From positions 744,001 through 808,000 of the forward strand of contig JBBPUQ010000006.1 in NCBI GenBank assembly GCA_038501195.1: 64,000 bases of DNA, in the 5' to 3' direction. Positions 11,300 to 21,435 of this stretch are shown here, one piece after another. The notes beneath the pieces were generated by a model that had not been told where the DNA came from, searched no databases, and was given only the letters and a program-made list of their open reading frames with translations. The stretch is from Nemania diffusa (Eukaryota; Ascomycota; Sordariomycetes; Xylariales; Xylariaceae). How positions within the stretch are numbered: the first letter of the stretch is position 1; each line of letters opens with the position of its first letter. The position numbers were made by a program, and so were the translations under genes.

Positions 11300-12644
11300 G
11301 ATGAAAGTGGGTGCCCCTTGGCAAAGCAACCCCGCCGGTAGATAAACAGAGCAAGGGCTTTTGTATGAGGTGTCTTATATATGATGGAATTGGGAAGCGA
11401 TAGGTTTCGAATGTAGTTCTAGGACCAAAAGAAACTTCGTAATCCTCCTTAGTACAAGGTCAGTTCAGTATAAGCCGATAGATAAGTGGTACGGGATTGT
11501 ATTTAGAGATAGGTAGGCTAAGTTGTCTATCTGGTGTCCGAGACGATTGACTTTAAGTACCAGTCAATAGTACTGCCTACCTCAATTACCCACAACCCGA
11601 CAGCGCTAGCTCGTTTGGGAAACAAAAGACACAGGTACGATATCGTTGACACCATGACGTGATAGGTGAGTTTAATTCTCTACTATGACAGTGGCAGGTA
11701 TGAGATATAGCCATCCATCACTTTCCACACTAGGTAGCTCGGTAGGATACCACCAATTACTTATTATTTATGTTAGTAGTGCTTGTGCAGTTAAGTAGGT
11801 AAGTAGATAGGACGTAGTTGTTTAATGCATTTGACCAGTGTAGGCCAGTGATCCTTCATTTTGTTTACCTACCTACTTATGTGTATGTATTGTGGTGTTT
11901 CTCTTTTGCCGACGTAGCTAGGCGTTTGACTGCGTGAATCTATGTACTTACAGACTCAAGGGTCTCTGTGGGGGTGGAGCTCGCTAGAGTATGTTGCCGA
12001 TGTCGGGGAAGGACGCATGTATAAGTAGAATGAAATTGCTACTGCTTTTACACCTTACCAGAGAAGCGCAAACCGGTAGCTGCAAGTGGGTTAGATAAGC
12101 CTTCTAGCTAGTTTATTGTGTAAATAGATACTATCTGGATGTAAGTAATACTGATTCTACCTACCTGTGAAGGTAGATCAACTAATTATAGACGGCTTGG
12201 CAACCACCTGAAGAACGTGGGGGGCGTATATATGCGTAGTTTATTTATGGGTACGCAGAGATGCTTTATTTACTCACTGGATTTTATGTTTAAATTTATT
12301 GTAATAATACAGAAAATCTCGAGTCATGTACCCAGCTCCTATATAGGTAGGGACGACGGTCGGCTATACGCACCAAAGGAGTAGGTACCTCTTAGGGGCT
12401 CAGCGGATTCCCATTGGCCTCAGCCGTTGTTTATCAACTGTGGCAGGGTAGGTGCTTCAGGGCTTCAGGCATAAGGTATGTGCTATGCAGTATATGCTGC
12501 ATACCTCTTCTAATACCTTATACGGAGACATCGCTATCTTTACAAGCTTGCGATTTCTCCGGGATTTTTTTTATTAGTATAAAAAAGGTGCTTCTTGGCT
12601 TCGATTCGCTGCCGACTTAGAATTTACTTAGATACAGCTGAACC
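11300..12644. promoter_or_regulatory. 1.3-kb divergent intergenic region with TAGGTA-rich sequence
   Basis: Lies between the PNPOx-like gene start and the transcription-factor gene start, so both promoters should be here. Between about 11,450 and 12,370 there are many short TAGGTA/TACCTA units in both orientations (for example near 11,790 and 11,865), as in a decayed repeat. A 68-codon frame at 12414-12620 has no recognised homology. Confidence 0.45.
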
Positions 12645-14595
12645 ATGTCGTCTCATGCAGACTTGGAGGCCGTGGCGCAGGCCTCCGAGGGCATTCATCA
12701 TCACCAACTGTCTACACAAGGCACGCCACAGGGCCCAATCCAGCTACAGCACCCGCGGCCTGTCGCTCCTTGGTCATCATCAATACTGGGGCCATCGTCG
12801 GTACGAGCAAGAAAGCCCCTTTCCATTCGCTGATTATTGAATATAGTCACCTTGGGGTATGCTAATTCCTAATCTTTTGGTCTAGGCGCAGGCTGCTCAA
12901 TTAGATAGTGATGTGGGAGACGAGTATTCTAGTCAAGCTACTGTTGCGCATGGCCCATCCAACGCGACTAGGCACGAGAGCATCTCCCGCGCCCTGCATG
13001 CTGCTTTGCCTTCTCCCGAGGATTATGATATTCTGCGCCGAGCCAGCTCCCACGTCTCCTTTTACTATGTCCAGGTCATGTTTGTGTCCTACGACGAGTT
13101 AGGACAGGATGAATTGGAGGGAAACCGAGCCTTGCTGTATACGCCCGATTCAAAGACGCACCCCGTGCTCTTGGCAAAATACATGTTTGATCTGGCTACC
13201 ACTCTACACTATCTGGATGCTGAGACTTATGGACAGCATGGGCAGCTAGACCGCCTATCCCAGAAGCCGCATGTGCTCGCCAAAAGGCTCGCAGACACGG
13301 CGAGAAGGCTCGTTACGACCGACGACGAGCTACTCGGTACCGTCGAGGGCTTACAGTGTGTTATGATGGACGGCATATACCAGTCAAACTGTGGAAACCT
13401 CCGCCGAGCTTAGATCGCTTTTCGTCGAGCCCTGGTTGCTGGACAGCTGATGGGCTTCCATCGACCCCTTTACAGACCTCCAAAGTTGATTGATCCAAGC
13501 ACCAAATTCAACGCACAGTTCTTATGGCACCGCCTCGTATACACAGACCGCGTCCATTGTCTCATGTTGGGGCTTCCGCAAGGCTCCTTAGACCAAAGCA
13601 GGTCATCCCTGCCAGCGTTTCCCAGAGATCAACCAATAAGTCAACTGGAACGCATACATTGTACTATTGCCTCACGTATCCTCGAGCGTAATGATGCTGA
13701 CCCCGCCCCTCTCTCCCCTACCACATTAAAGCAGATTAGCCGTCAGTTGCGAGAAGCAGCCAGCGTCATGCCGATGGGCTGGTGGTTAATACCAAATATG
13801 CCTGCCGCTATTATTGCTGCCGCCCACAAAGGTGGCCCGTCTATATTTTGGGTGATGCTACGTCTCGTAACCCAGCTCTATCACTACAACTTACTCAATC
13901 AACTTTTCCTCCCATATATACTAAGGTTCAACTCTACAAAACTATGGTCTGTTGATGTTGACCTCCAGCTGGCATGTGTCCATGCGTCGCGTCAAGTCTT
14001 GTCACGATATATCGCGTTCCGTCGCTTTAACCATGTTCCTTTCTGTTGCCGCGCTATCGATTTCTTCGGTCTTATAGCTGCTCTGGCACTTTTACTTGCG
14101 CATCTTGATAACCAACGACGGCCCCATACTGAGGACGATGTTTTAGGGCAGCACCGTATAGGCGACCGCACTTTACTGCAGCAGGCACTCGACAACATGG
14201 ACAATCTGGCGCGCATCAGAAATGACACGGTGAGTGCTAAAAGTGCACTTATCTTGCGGCGCTTACTTGATATTGAAGCGGAAGCCGCCGAGGGTAAAAC
14301 GTACAGCGCTCAGAGGGAGAACCTGGTGGGGGAGGGAGCTCAGGGACAAAGGGGTTTTAGTAATGCACTTGTTTTTGAGGTACCTATAGCGCACTTTGGA
14401 ATGCTCCGCATCACACGTGACGGTGCAATTTCCAAGATGACACCACTAAACACTGCGCCGACGGCAATTCCTGCTCAGCAACCGCCTTTCAACCCTGACC
14501 CAACCGCCACCTTTGATGAGTGGGCGCTTCAAGGCGCCCTTGCGGTCTTTTTCAATATCTTGCTAGGAGACTCGACTAGAAATCCAAGTACCTAG
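12645..14595 (+). pseudogene. Fungal-specific transcription factor (MHR type), interrupted by an in-frame TAG
   Basis: Exon 1 is 12645-12800 and exon 2 is 12886-14595, both in phase (donor GTACGA). Together they would encode about 620 residues matching the middle homology region of fungal Zn-cluster regulators: an LRRA...AFRRALVAGQLMGFHR block, MPMGWWLIPNM, and a helical C-terminus. At 13411-13413 a TAG interrupts the frame and the same frame continues at once with homologous sequence. Relatives usually have Trp at this place, so TGG to TAG is the likely change. I see no Zn2Cys6 motif in exon 1 or just upstream, so the DNA-binding part may be lost or lie in an exon I could not find. Readthrough or a sequencing error would restore one product; otherwise this is a recent pseudogene. 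Confidence 0.8.
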
Positions 14596-15801
14596 GCACT
14601 GTGGTAAGGATAAGGGGACACACCTGAAAAGGTACCAAGCAAACGTTTACCGGTCGAGAGCAATAACCCGTAACGACACGAACTAAGTTCCACGGAACCT
14701 AATTCAACCGATCCATAGGTTAAATGATTAAGAGGCGGTATGCGGATGTTTAATATGGTCATTGCTTTTTTTTCTCTTTGTAAAGAGCAACTTGTCTCCT
14801 TTAACCTCAGAAGGTGGCATTTGATACTAGGAGCTAGGAGGAAAGCAGCAGTTTTTATAAGATAACCCCTCTCCCCATGCGCTAGCAAGCTATCTCTTGG
14901 CGGGCTGACTGGGTTAACAACTACTTTTTCAGTTAGAATTTTGTGTTATAGCTAATAGTTCATATAATATAGTTTTGATTAAAGTCTTTAACGTGAAGGC
15001 TTTTGTTAATATTAAATATTCAATGATCATACGTAGATATCTATATATTAATTATAAATATTATTCAAAAAAGTTGGTTAAGTAGTTAAGTTTGCTATAC
15101 GGCTTTTCGTGACCAAGAACTTGGTTTTACCCGTGCGTGGCAGATGTAGCTACAGAAAATCAATTATTTGATAGTGAACTCTGTGGGCGACCGTGGGCCA
15201 GGCATTTGCGGCGCAATATTGCCCTTATACTCCAGCTATCTCAAAAAGCCTACCCAGGCTATAGAACAAAGCAATTCTCATCATTTATTTGTTTCCTTTT
15301 CTACATATCGATCGATCTTTAGGGGCCACCAACCAACCTCCTCTGTGATCTTGATCGGACAATTATGGGACAAATGGAATCAGGTAGAAGGTCGACCAAA
15401 TGGGTAGGTACTTACTCGGTTAGCGGTCACCGGAGCAATAGTTCTCGGTAACTCGATGAGAAGGTTGAGGGCCACTCATCTGTTTTTCATGGCTCTACAG
15501 GGTAGGAGGCTGGCTTATTATGTACCACGGGGCCGGGGTCCGGTTCTGATAAATTGATTGATTAATTCATTTAGTTGAATTTATATTGAATTTTTATAAC
15601 AATAATATAAGAAGTCTTTTTTTAAATATATATATATTGTAAAAAGGAAATAAAAAAAAATCTTTAAATAACTTCTTTATAAAAAAAATATATAATTTTT
15701 TTATTTGTTTTAATTCTATCCATTTATATATATTTAGCTTTGTATACTCATATTTCAGCCTTTTTTCTCCATTTTTCTCTTAGAGTTTTTAGTTAATAGA
15801 A
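14596..15801. other. Intergenic region with AT-rich patches
   Basis: Convergent 3' flanks of the transcription-factor pseudogene (+) and the candidate gasdermin-like gene (-). AT-rich patches occur at about 14,930-15,080 and 15,540-15,790, the latter with long A and T runs. No RNA gene or supported ORF. Confidence 0.5.
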
Positions 15802-16779
15802 TTAATTAATAAGCTTCCACGCTTTTAACAATCTTGACAACTGCGTACTATTGTTGGTCTCCTGAATAGGTCGCACATCCTCTCCGTCCCGCCTTGTTCC
15901 CGCACCATGCTCCTGTGTGTTGGCCAACGAAACGATGTTGACTTCATTCCCCTCATCGTCTGTAGTCTTTATAACATTAATATCTGCCCCCTGACCGCCA
16001 CTATCATCTTTATCCAGTGTTCCGAAGTAGCTCGCTTCGAAATCTTCGGTTGTCTTCTGCTCACCATTGTCGCCACCTGAGCCTAGAGATGCCGCGGGAG
16101 ACTGGTACTCGATCAATTGCAGATCCCCTTTCCCCCAGCCCTTTGGGGCGATCTTTAAAAGCTGGTACGCAAAAACAACTTCTTTATGAGAGTGAGACTT
16201 GTATACCTCGGAGCTTTGGCCCGCCGTGGTAGCTTCTAGTCCTACGGCCCCTATTGGCCCATCGGCTAATCCTCCTATGCCCGCATGACCCCCGCTTTCT
16301 CTACCCCGATAAGATTGAAGTTGAAGTCCTTTCGCAATTTTGACCGCTGTAATCATGTACACAGGCCTGGATAAGAAGTGTTTGGGATTCAAAAGTTGGG
16401 CTACTTTCGGATCTTTGACACTCTCACAAATGAGATCTATGGTGACATCTTTGAAGTACACCGTTTCCAGCGTTCCTGTGGCATACGTGGTACGTCGTTG
16501 GTTTTCGTGGTTGGCTGCGATCTTTATCCTGGCTACTTCCAGAAAGGCGACCCAAAGACTTAGATTTAAATTCCTCTCGTTTCCGGGTACCAGCTTCCAG
16601 TTTAGTTCCTGAGCCGTACATGTTGCTGGCAGGGTTCTGTTTGGGTCAGGCGTACTGAGTACGATGTGCGGTTTGAAAGGGTTTGTGATGATATTTCCAA
16701 GGCTAATTGGGCCACCTAGACGGAAGTTGAAGTTAGGCGCAAGCAGATACGTTGGGTTCTTTATCGGTAGCCCCATCAT
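15802..16779 (-). CDS. Uncharacterised fungal protein, candidate gasdermin-like
   Basis: Single-exon ORF, 325 residues from the ATG at 16779. An upstream in-frame ATG at 16899 would give 365, but most of the added stretch lies in a sequence repeated at 31.6 kb, so I prefer the internal start (ATG-ATG, then GLPIKNPTYLLAPNF). I do not recognise it with certainty. The central segment, RPVYMITAVKIAKG then a Gly-rich stretch then a KEVVFAYQLLKI strand, resembles the strand-loop-strand of bacterial and fungal gasdermin N-domains, which form membrane pores in cell death. The last 90 residues are acidic and Ser/Gly/Asn-rich and could be a regulatory tail. No signal peptide. Fungal gasdermins such as RCD-1 and HET-Q1 act in allorecognition; some are cleaved by proteases encoded nearby, but no protease gene is seen here. 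Confidence 0.45.
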   Translation of the reverse strand: MMGLPIKNPTYLLAPNFNFRLGGPISLGNIITNPFKPHIVLSTPDPNRTLPATCTAQELNWKLVPGNERNLNLSLWVAFLEVARIKIAANHENQRRTTYATGTLETVYFKDVTIDLICESVKDPKVAQLLNPKHFLSRPVYMITAVKIAKGLQLQSYRGRESGGHAGIGGLADGPIGAVGLEATTAGQSSEVYKSHSHKEVVFAYQLLKIAPKGWGKGDLQLIEYQSPAASLGSGGDNGEQKTTEDFEASYFGTLDKDDSGGQGADINVIKTTDDEGNEVNIVSLANTQEHGAGTRRDGEDVRPIQETNNSTQLSRLLKAWKLIN

Positions 16780-16794
16780 GTACTGCTGAGTAGT

Positions 16795-17020
16795 CTGCTG
16801 AAGCGTCAAAGGATAAGGTCTAGAGTGGAGATGGGTCACACAAGTACAGGCGGTTAAGTAGTAGCTGGGTAGTAGTACGGGGTCAGGGCTCAATGTCATT
16901 AATTTTTCAGTCTCTCATCAAGGACAGCAGAGGGCTCTACTCATAATATAATAGTAGGAAGTGATACAAGCACCCCGGGGGGCCTTATAACGACCGAGCT
17001 TCGGCTTTATTTCTGACATG
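16795..17020. repeat. Dispersed repeat, copy 1 (5' flank of the gasdermin-like gene)
   Basis: About 220 bp collinear with 31,595-31,830 (constant offset of 14,800 over the first 150 bases). For example GGTCACACAAGTACAGGCGG here corresponds to GGTCACGCAAGCACAAGCAG there. Differences are mainly C/T and G/A transitions plus small indels. It overlaps the putative promoter and 5' end of the neighbouring gene. Confidence 0.8.
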
Positions 17021-17323
17021 AAATTAGGTGCTTCATATCTATTACAGAAAGGTGCAGTTGATTATGGGAATGACAGATTCTATGTTCATGTGAATAGCTT
17101 TTTAGCAAACATGGAAATAGGAAACGGGGTAAAAGAAGGGGAGGGATGGAGAGAGAGAATATAAGTATAGATGAAAGAAATAACAAAATAAATCAGTGGA
17201 CCCAGCAGCCTGTACGCGTTCTTATTCGCTGGGTCTTACTCTACAGACATTTACTACATCCCAATCTACTTCTAAAGCATCAACAACGTAGGGGTGACAC
17301 TAGCTATCCACGCCCTCACCACC

Positions 17324-18460
17324 TTACCAAGGGAACTCGGTACCGTCAATAGTGTTCAGGAACTTGCCGGATGTCTTCTCGCGAGTAGCTCCGTCAATCT
17401 GTTCAAACAAAATTAGCGTCAAATCTAATGTTCTCATTCTTGTTTAAATCAGGTGCGCTTTAATACACCTTCACGAGTTCAAAAAAGAGGTGCACTCACA
17501 ACTGAAATAACTTTGTTGACGCTGTCTTCAATGGTGTCGGGTGCCTGTTCCAATCCCATCATCCGGGCACCAACGTTGCCCATCTCTGTCTGGACGAGAC
17601 TGGGAGAGAGAATAATTCAGCAACTGTATTCTAACAGATACGTGAGACTTACCCGGGATGAATGGCGAAGGAGATGATCCAGGGGTGGGCGCTGTGTATC
17701 GCTCTATGGCAATCATATCATGTTAGTACTAGACGGTATTATTATAGAACAGACATAATTTAGGGGCAAGATAGGAGCAGCAGAATGCACAGAATCAGTG
17801 AAGAACACAGCGAGAGAAGACTAAGACTTACTGCGTGAAGAAATTCTGACTGGCTTTCGACATGCCGTAGGCCAGTACGTTGTGGGCGCTGTGCGGCTCA
17901 ACGCGCGTGACAGAGGCAGCACCCGTGGACATAGCAGCCCACTTAGGCGACTTCTTGGATTTCTCCAGGAGGGGGATGAGGCCCTTATACAGGTAGATGG
18001 GGCCGACAGCGTTGATACTGATCGCCTTGGTCACTTCGTCGACATCGACGGCGGCCAATGGCCCTGGCGCCGGCGTGAAACCAGAGTTTGGGATCGCGAT
18101 GTCTACGTGGTCGATGCCGGCAGCTGCAAGATCCTCTATGGCTTTGGGGACATCCGTTGCTGATGTCGCCTCGATGGACACGATGATCAGCTTCGTACCC
18201 TCGGCCTTAGGTAGCTGTTTGAGCTCATCGGCGATAGGGGCGTGCTTGTCGCGAATGCTACCGATGACGGTATAGTTTGGTCGTAGTAGGTAGGCCTCCA
18301 ACAAGCCTTTGCCAATACCTAGTTATCATCATTAGTGAGAGTAGTGAGAAGTTGATTGATCATAGGGAAAAGAGAGGCATTGGGTAATAAAATCCAGACT
18401 GGCCGTGAGAGTAATACCTTTGCCAACACCAGTGACGAATACAACAGTCGAATCCGCCAT
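17324..18460 (-). CDS. Short-chain dehydrogenase/reductase (SDR)
   Basis: NAD(P)-dependent oxidoreductase of the classical SDR family, cytosolic, close in layout to fungal ketoreductases of the norsolorinic-acid-ketoreductase type. Five exons close in phase: 18418-18460, 17832-18318, 17653-17703, 17500-17599 and 17324-17398, giving 251 residues, the usual SDR length. The cofactor loop TGVGKGIGKG is at residues 10-19, split by intron 1 within the codon for Gly15. The NSG variant of the NNAG motif is at 92-94, and the active-site YGMSK places Tyr165 and Lys169 with Ser145/Ser150 upstream. The C-terminus, GKFLNTIDGTEFPW, is typical of these enzymes. No break. With no cluster genes nearby, the substrate cannot be guessed; a general carbonyl reductase is as likely as secondary metabolism. 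Confidence 0.92.
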
Positions 18461-19080
18461 TTTGAAGTATGCCTATGTGTAATCTTTTAGTGTTCGGGGA
18501 GAATACAAGCTTGAAGTGCAACTCTGGACTGCAGGTGATGTATTTATTATTGGGCATGGATTTGGGCTTTGAAGTGACGTGAGCTGGTTGATTTCTAAGC
18601 TGATCCTTTTATTGTTCTACAAGTACCAACAGTCTTAAGTAAAATGCCATAGTATCGGAATTCCGCCGAACGCCTATGATGGTCGGCTACCAGGTACGCG
18701 TACTCAAAGTGTTGGTCCTGTTGGTACAGTGAGACTACTGTTAGGTTCGATTTCTAATAGCGCGCTAAATGCATTTTGCACACCTATTAGGTAGCTCATC
18801 TGTGCCTGGAAAGGAGGTTCTACATCTACAGCACACTTAATGGCACTACCATCGCAGTAAGTAGAAAAGCAAAAACTAAAAAAACACACAACCTGCTATT
18901 CTCGCTATTATTCCAACTCTTTCTGCTAGTTATAAGAGAGGTAGTTGTGTGGTAGGCCTTGTAGCCCTGTAGAACCACCTATTTTACTAAATGCCAAGAG
19001 AGTGATGGACTAGGCTTAGCGCAATCGCCGTTTTTGCTCGGCTCACCCTGTTCTGAGTCACGTGACTTTGCAGTGCCTTT
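18461..19080. promoter_or_regulatory. Divergent intergenic region
   Basis: Contains the promoters of the SDR gene (-) and the 243-residue ORF (+). A palindromic E-box-like CACGTG sits at about 19,060, roughly 20 bases upstream of the latter's ATG, close enough to lie in its 5' leader. No other element is recognisable. Confidence 0.4.
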
Positions 19081-19812
19081 ATGCATCATTTTATGCAGAA
19101 AGAAATAAAGCTTAAAACGGTTCTAGCTGTTAAACGGTTCCTGTTAGAAATAACCAGTATGCCAAAAGATGATCTATACCATCTAAACATCAGAATCAAG
19201 CAACACCACATTCTGCACGGCATGCTCCAAATATCCGCATCATATCAGCGCTTGCTGAACTGGCTCCGCACTAGCCTCTCAGCCAAGGTGGAGCGACCAC
19301 CGACTGTCTACTGGCTACTGGATCACCTTAAAGAACGCGAAGAGGCAACCGCTCTGACTCGTGGCCGGACTCCCACGGCATCCCTTTATCGCATGTACGA
19401 ATATATCGTGGTCGGTTTCACGATGGGGTTGAGGACTGAAATTGAATTCTTCTTTAACCAAGGCCCGTCATGGCTGGTATCCGCAATCCCTGACCCGGAA
19501 GACCCAGATCCCCAACGTTACGCAATCCTATCCGTCTTGCCGTTCTATCTCTGTAAAGCCTTCAACAGATTGATAGAACGTGGATTGCCCCGAGGCAGTC
19601 CAGCTATCATTGGCCCTAGGGAGCTAGATGAGCTACGCTCGAGGCCTGTTGTCTTAGAGACAGAGCCAGAATGGGCCCCTAAAGTCCCAGCATTGGCCGA
19701 GAGGCTTATATTACCGGGGCTGGACGGTGGTGAGCCCGCGAGAGAGACGTGGAGTGAACAATTTCTGGCCAAGAATATTGTCTGCGAGGATCCCCATATC
19801 CTCTTCGTTTAA
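19081..19812 (+). CDS. Unrecognised 243-residue fungal protein
   Basis: Intact single-exon ORF from ATG 19081 to TAA 19810-19812. I do not recognise a domain. The sequence has balanced composition and looks like real protein: a basic N-terminal third, a short hydrophobic patch around YEYIVVGFTMGL, a Pro/Asp-rich loop PDPEDPDPQRY followed by AILSVLPFYLCKAFNRLIERG, and an acidic, Pro-rich C-terminal third. No signal peptide or clear transmembrane helix. The start could lie further downstream. It could be a lineage-specific protein or a fragment of a larger family. It is next to a P450 relic on the same strand. Confidence 0.6.
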   Translation: MHHFMQKEIKLKTVLAVKRFLLEITSMPKDDLYHLNIRIKQHHILHGMLQISASYQRLLNWLRTSLSAKVERPPTVYWLLDHLKEREEATALTRGRTPTASLYRMYEYIVVGFTMGLRTEIEFFFNQGPSWLVSAIPDPEDPDPQRYAILSVLPFYLCKAFNRLIERGLPRGSPAIIGPRELDELRSRPVVLETEPEWAPKVPALAERLILPGLDGGEPARETWSEQFLAKNIVCEDPHILFV

Positions 19813-20059
19813 CTTAAGGTCGGATCAGCTGCTCGCATGTACGGATTGACAGGTACAGAAAAATGGGCAGCACGGCCATGACCTGAGAATATGAAAGGAG
19901 CACGTTAGATGTAGATTCTAATAGGCCTACGGCGGGCAAAAGCGGCGTGGCTCAGGTTGGCTTCCCATTCCGATTCGGGATGGTAAAACCTTCCGCTTAT
20001 CTTTTCGGCCGAGCTCCCTCCCCTTTGCGATATTTTGTTCTCTGATCTAATAACACTGC

Positions 20060-20640
20060 AGGTGGCGGATAATAGAGACATTACTGTATACCTACTATCA
20101 GTCGGTCGGTCTTACAGTGCTGTTGCTTTTGGAACGGTAGTTTATTGCGTCGGGGTAGTCCTCTCTCGGTTCTGGTTCAGCCCCCTCGCAACATTTCTAG
20201 GACCTAAATTATCGGCACTGACGACTGAGTACGAAGCATTCTACGACCTGATCAGTAACAACGGTGGCGGCCAGTCCACATTCCAGATCAAGCGGCTACA
20301 CGAGTTCGGCATCGGGGGCTATTGGCAAGAGCACCAAGTTCAAATGCTGCGTTGGCATCTCGCGCAGGCCACCTACAGCACGACCCTGGCCGAGCCCCAC
20401 CGGCTCCGGCGCTCCGCTCTAGCCCCCTTTTTTTCTCCAAGTCGCGCATCCGAAATATCAACGGGAATCTAGAGACCGTCACAGAGCGGGTCGCGCACCG
20501 GCTATAGACCGAGTATGTCGGACCGGGCCTTGTCATTAACATCATCGACATGTAGGGGAGCATGAGAGCCGACGTGATTACAGAGTTCGCATTTGGACGT
20601 TCCGCCGATTTCGCAACCGCCCCCTGACTTTAAATCGGGA
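20060..20640 (+). pseudogene. Cytochrome P450 relic A, N-terminal part
   Basis: A translated segment matches the N-terminus of a fungal P450 monooxygenase: a hydrophobic anchor, then RFWFSPLATFLGPKL and an ALTTEYEAFYDLI block, then EPHRLRRSALAPFFS (helix B'/C region). Frame changes follow at about 20,430, and continuing homology (SKSRI, then an ADVITEFAFGRS block) is broken by stops near 20,504 and 20,553. The relic stops at about 20,640, before the I-helix. It is not functional. The family cannot be fixed, but it resembles fungal P450s of the trichodiene-oxygenase type. Confidence 0.75.
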
Positions 20641-20740
20641 TTCTCAGTTGCTGTGGCTCACTTTGCGTGTTCTGGTCACCAGAACAGACACAAACACACA
20701 GACCTAATTAGCACTAAACTTAGTCATCAATCACCAATCT

Positions 20741-20831
20741 GCGGGGATAGTTCAGTTGGGAGAACATCAGACTGAAGTCCAACTTCAATCATGCAATCTG
20801 AAGGCCGTGCGTTCGATCCGCACTCACCGCA
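20741..20831 (+). tRNA. tRNA-Phe (GAA) with 18-bp intron
   Basis: Folds as a 73-nt tRNA after removing intron 20778-20795, placed after position 37. Acceptor arm GCGGGGA/TCACCGC (one G-A mismatch at 5-68), D-arm GTTC/GAAC, anticodon stem TCAGA/TCTGA with loop CTGAAGA (anticodon GAA at 20774-20776), and T-arm GTGCG/CGCAC around TTCGATC. Discriminator A at 20831. The D stem pairs T-A where tRNA-Phe usually has C-G, a compensated change. The acceptor mismatch leaves some doubt about function. It sits between two fragments of a P450 relic. Confidence 0.9.
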
Positions 20832-20835
20832 AAGC

Positions 20836-20846
20836 TTTTAATTTTT
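20836..20846 (+). terminator. Pol III T-run terminator of tRNA-Phe
   Basis: TTTT at 20836-20839 and TTTTT at 20842-20846, starting five bases after the tRNA 3' end, as expected for RNA polymerase III termination. Confidence 0.8.
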
Positions 20847-21079
20847 ATCTGGTTTCTCGTTCAGCTGATGAACTGGACGCCGGACAGTGGCTTGGGAATA
20901 CTCGTACCTGTGTTTAAGCTCACCTTGGACTACCCAAGGGTGAGTAGAAAAGACGCAAGCTCTGGATGCGTAGGAACAGCTCTTGAGTACTGAGGTACCA
21001 TAACAGCTTTTGGTGTGTGACGCGTAGGATAGTATTCGCTAGCTCAAAAGATTCTAACTGTGAATAACATTGAGGCAAA

Positions 21080-21300
21080 GGAGAGGTCAAATCCGAAGCT
21101 ATTCCATGATATCTTGTCACCGGGCTTGCGGAAACATGACCTTGATCTCCAAAGACGAACCGAAGAATCTATCAGTGTCAACGGGGCTGGCCAAGAAACT
21201 GTTACGTGGACCTTGTCAGCGATTATCTTCCATGTCCTCGACAAACCAGAATCCAGGCTCGGCTCAAGAGTACAACTATACAATCTTTCAGATGGGCCTA
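21080..21300 (+). pseudogene. Cytochrome P450 relic A, I-helix fragment
   Basis: Translation gives DLDLQRRTEESISVNGAGQE followed by TVTWTLSAIIFHVLDKPES, the P450 I-helix with its AGQET oxygen-activation motif. Homology is lost just after. It is separated from the N-terminal relic by about 440 bp that contains tRNA-Phe, so the P450 was probably split by insertion or rearrangement. The same region recurs in relic B at 23,293. Confidence 0.75.
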
Positions 21301-21435
21301 CTTGAATCGAAGAGTTGTAAAATTGGTTGTTTCTACCTGGGCTCTTATAGTAAGCGAAGCTCTGGTGCTTTATTGCTATAGTTATCACCGAGCTAGAAGC
21401 TGTTGATACACGGTCGGTGTACTATCCTTTTGCCT

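Noticed and set aside
16780..16899. Extra 40 N-terminal codons for the gasdermin-like protein
   Set aside because: Most of this stretch is repeat DNA shared with 31.6 kb and lacks protein-like character; the ATG at 16779 is preferred.
21060..21388. Several overlapping small ORFs on both strands near 21.1-21.4 kb
   Set aside because: The plus strand is explained by a P450 I-helix relic; the others are shadows.
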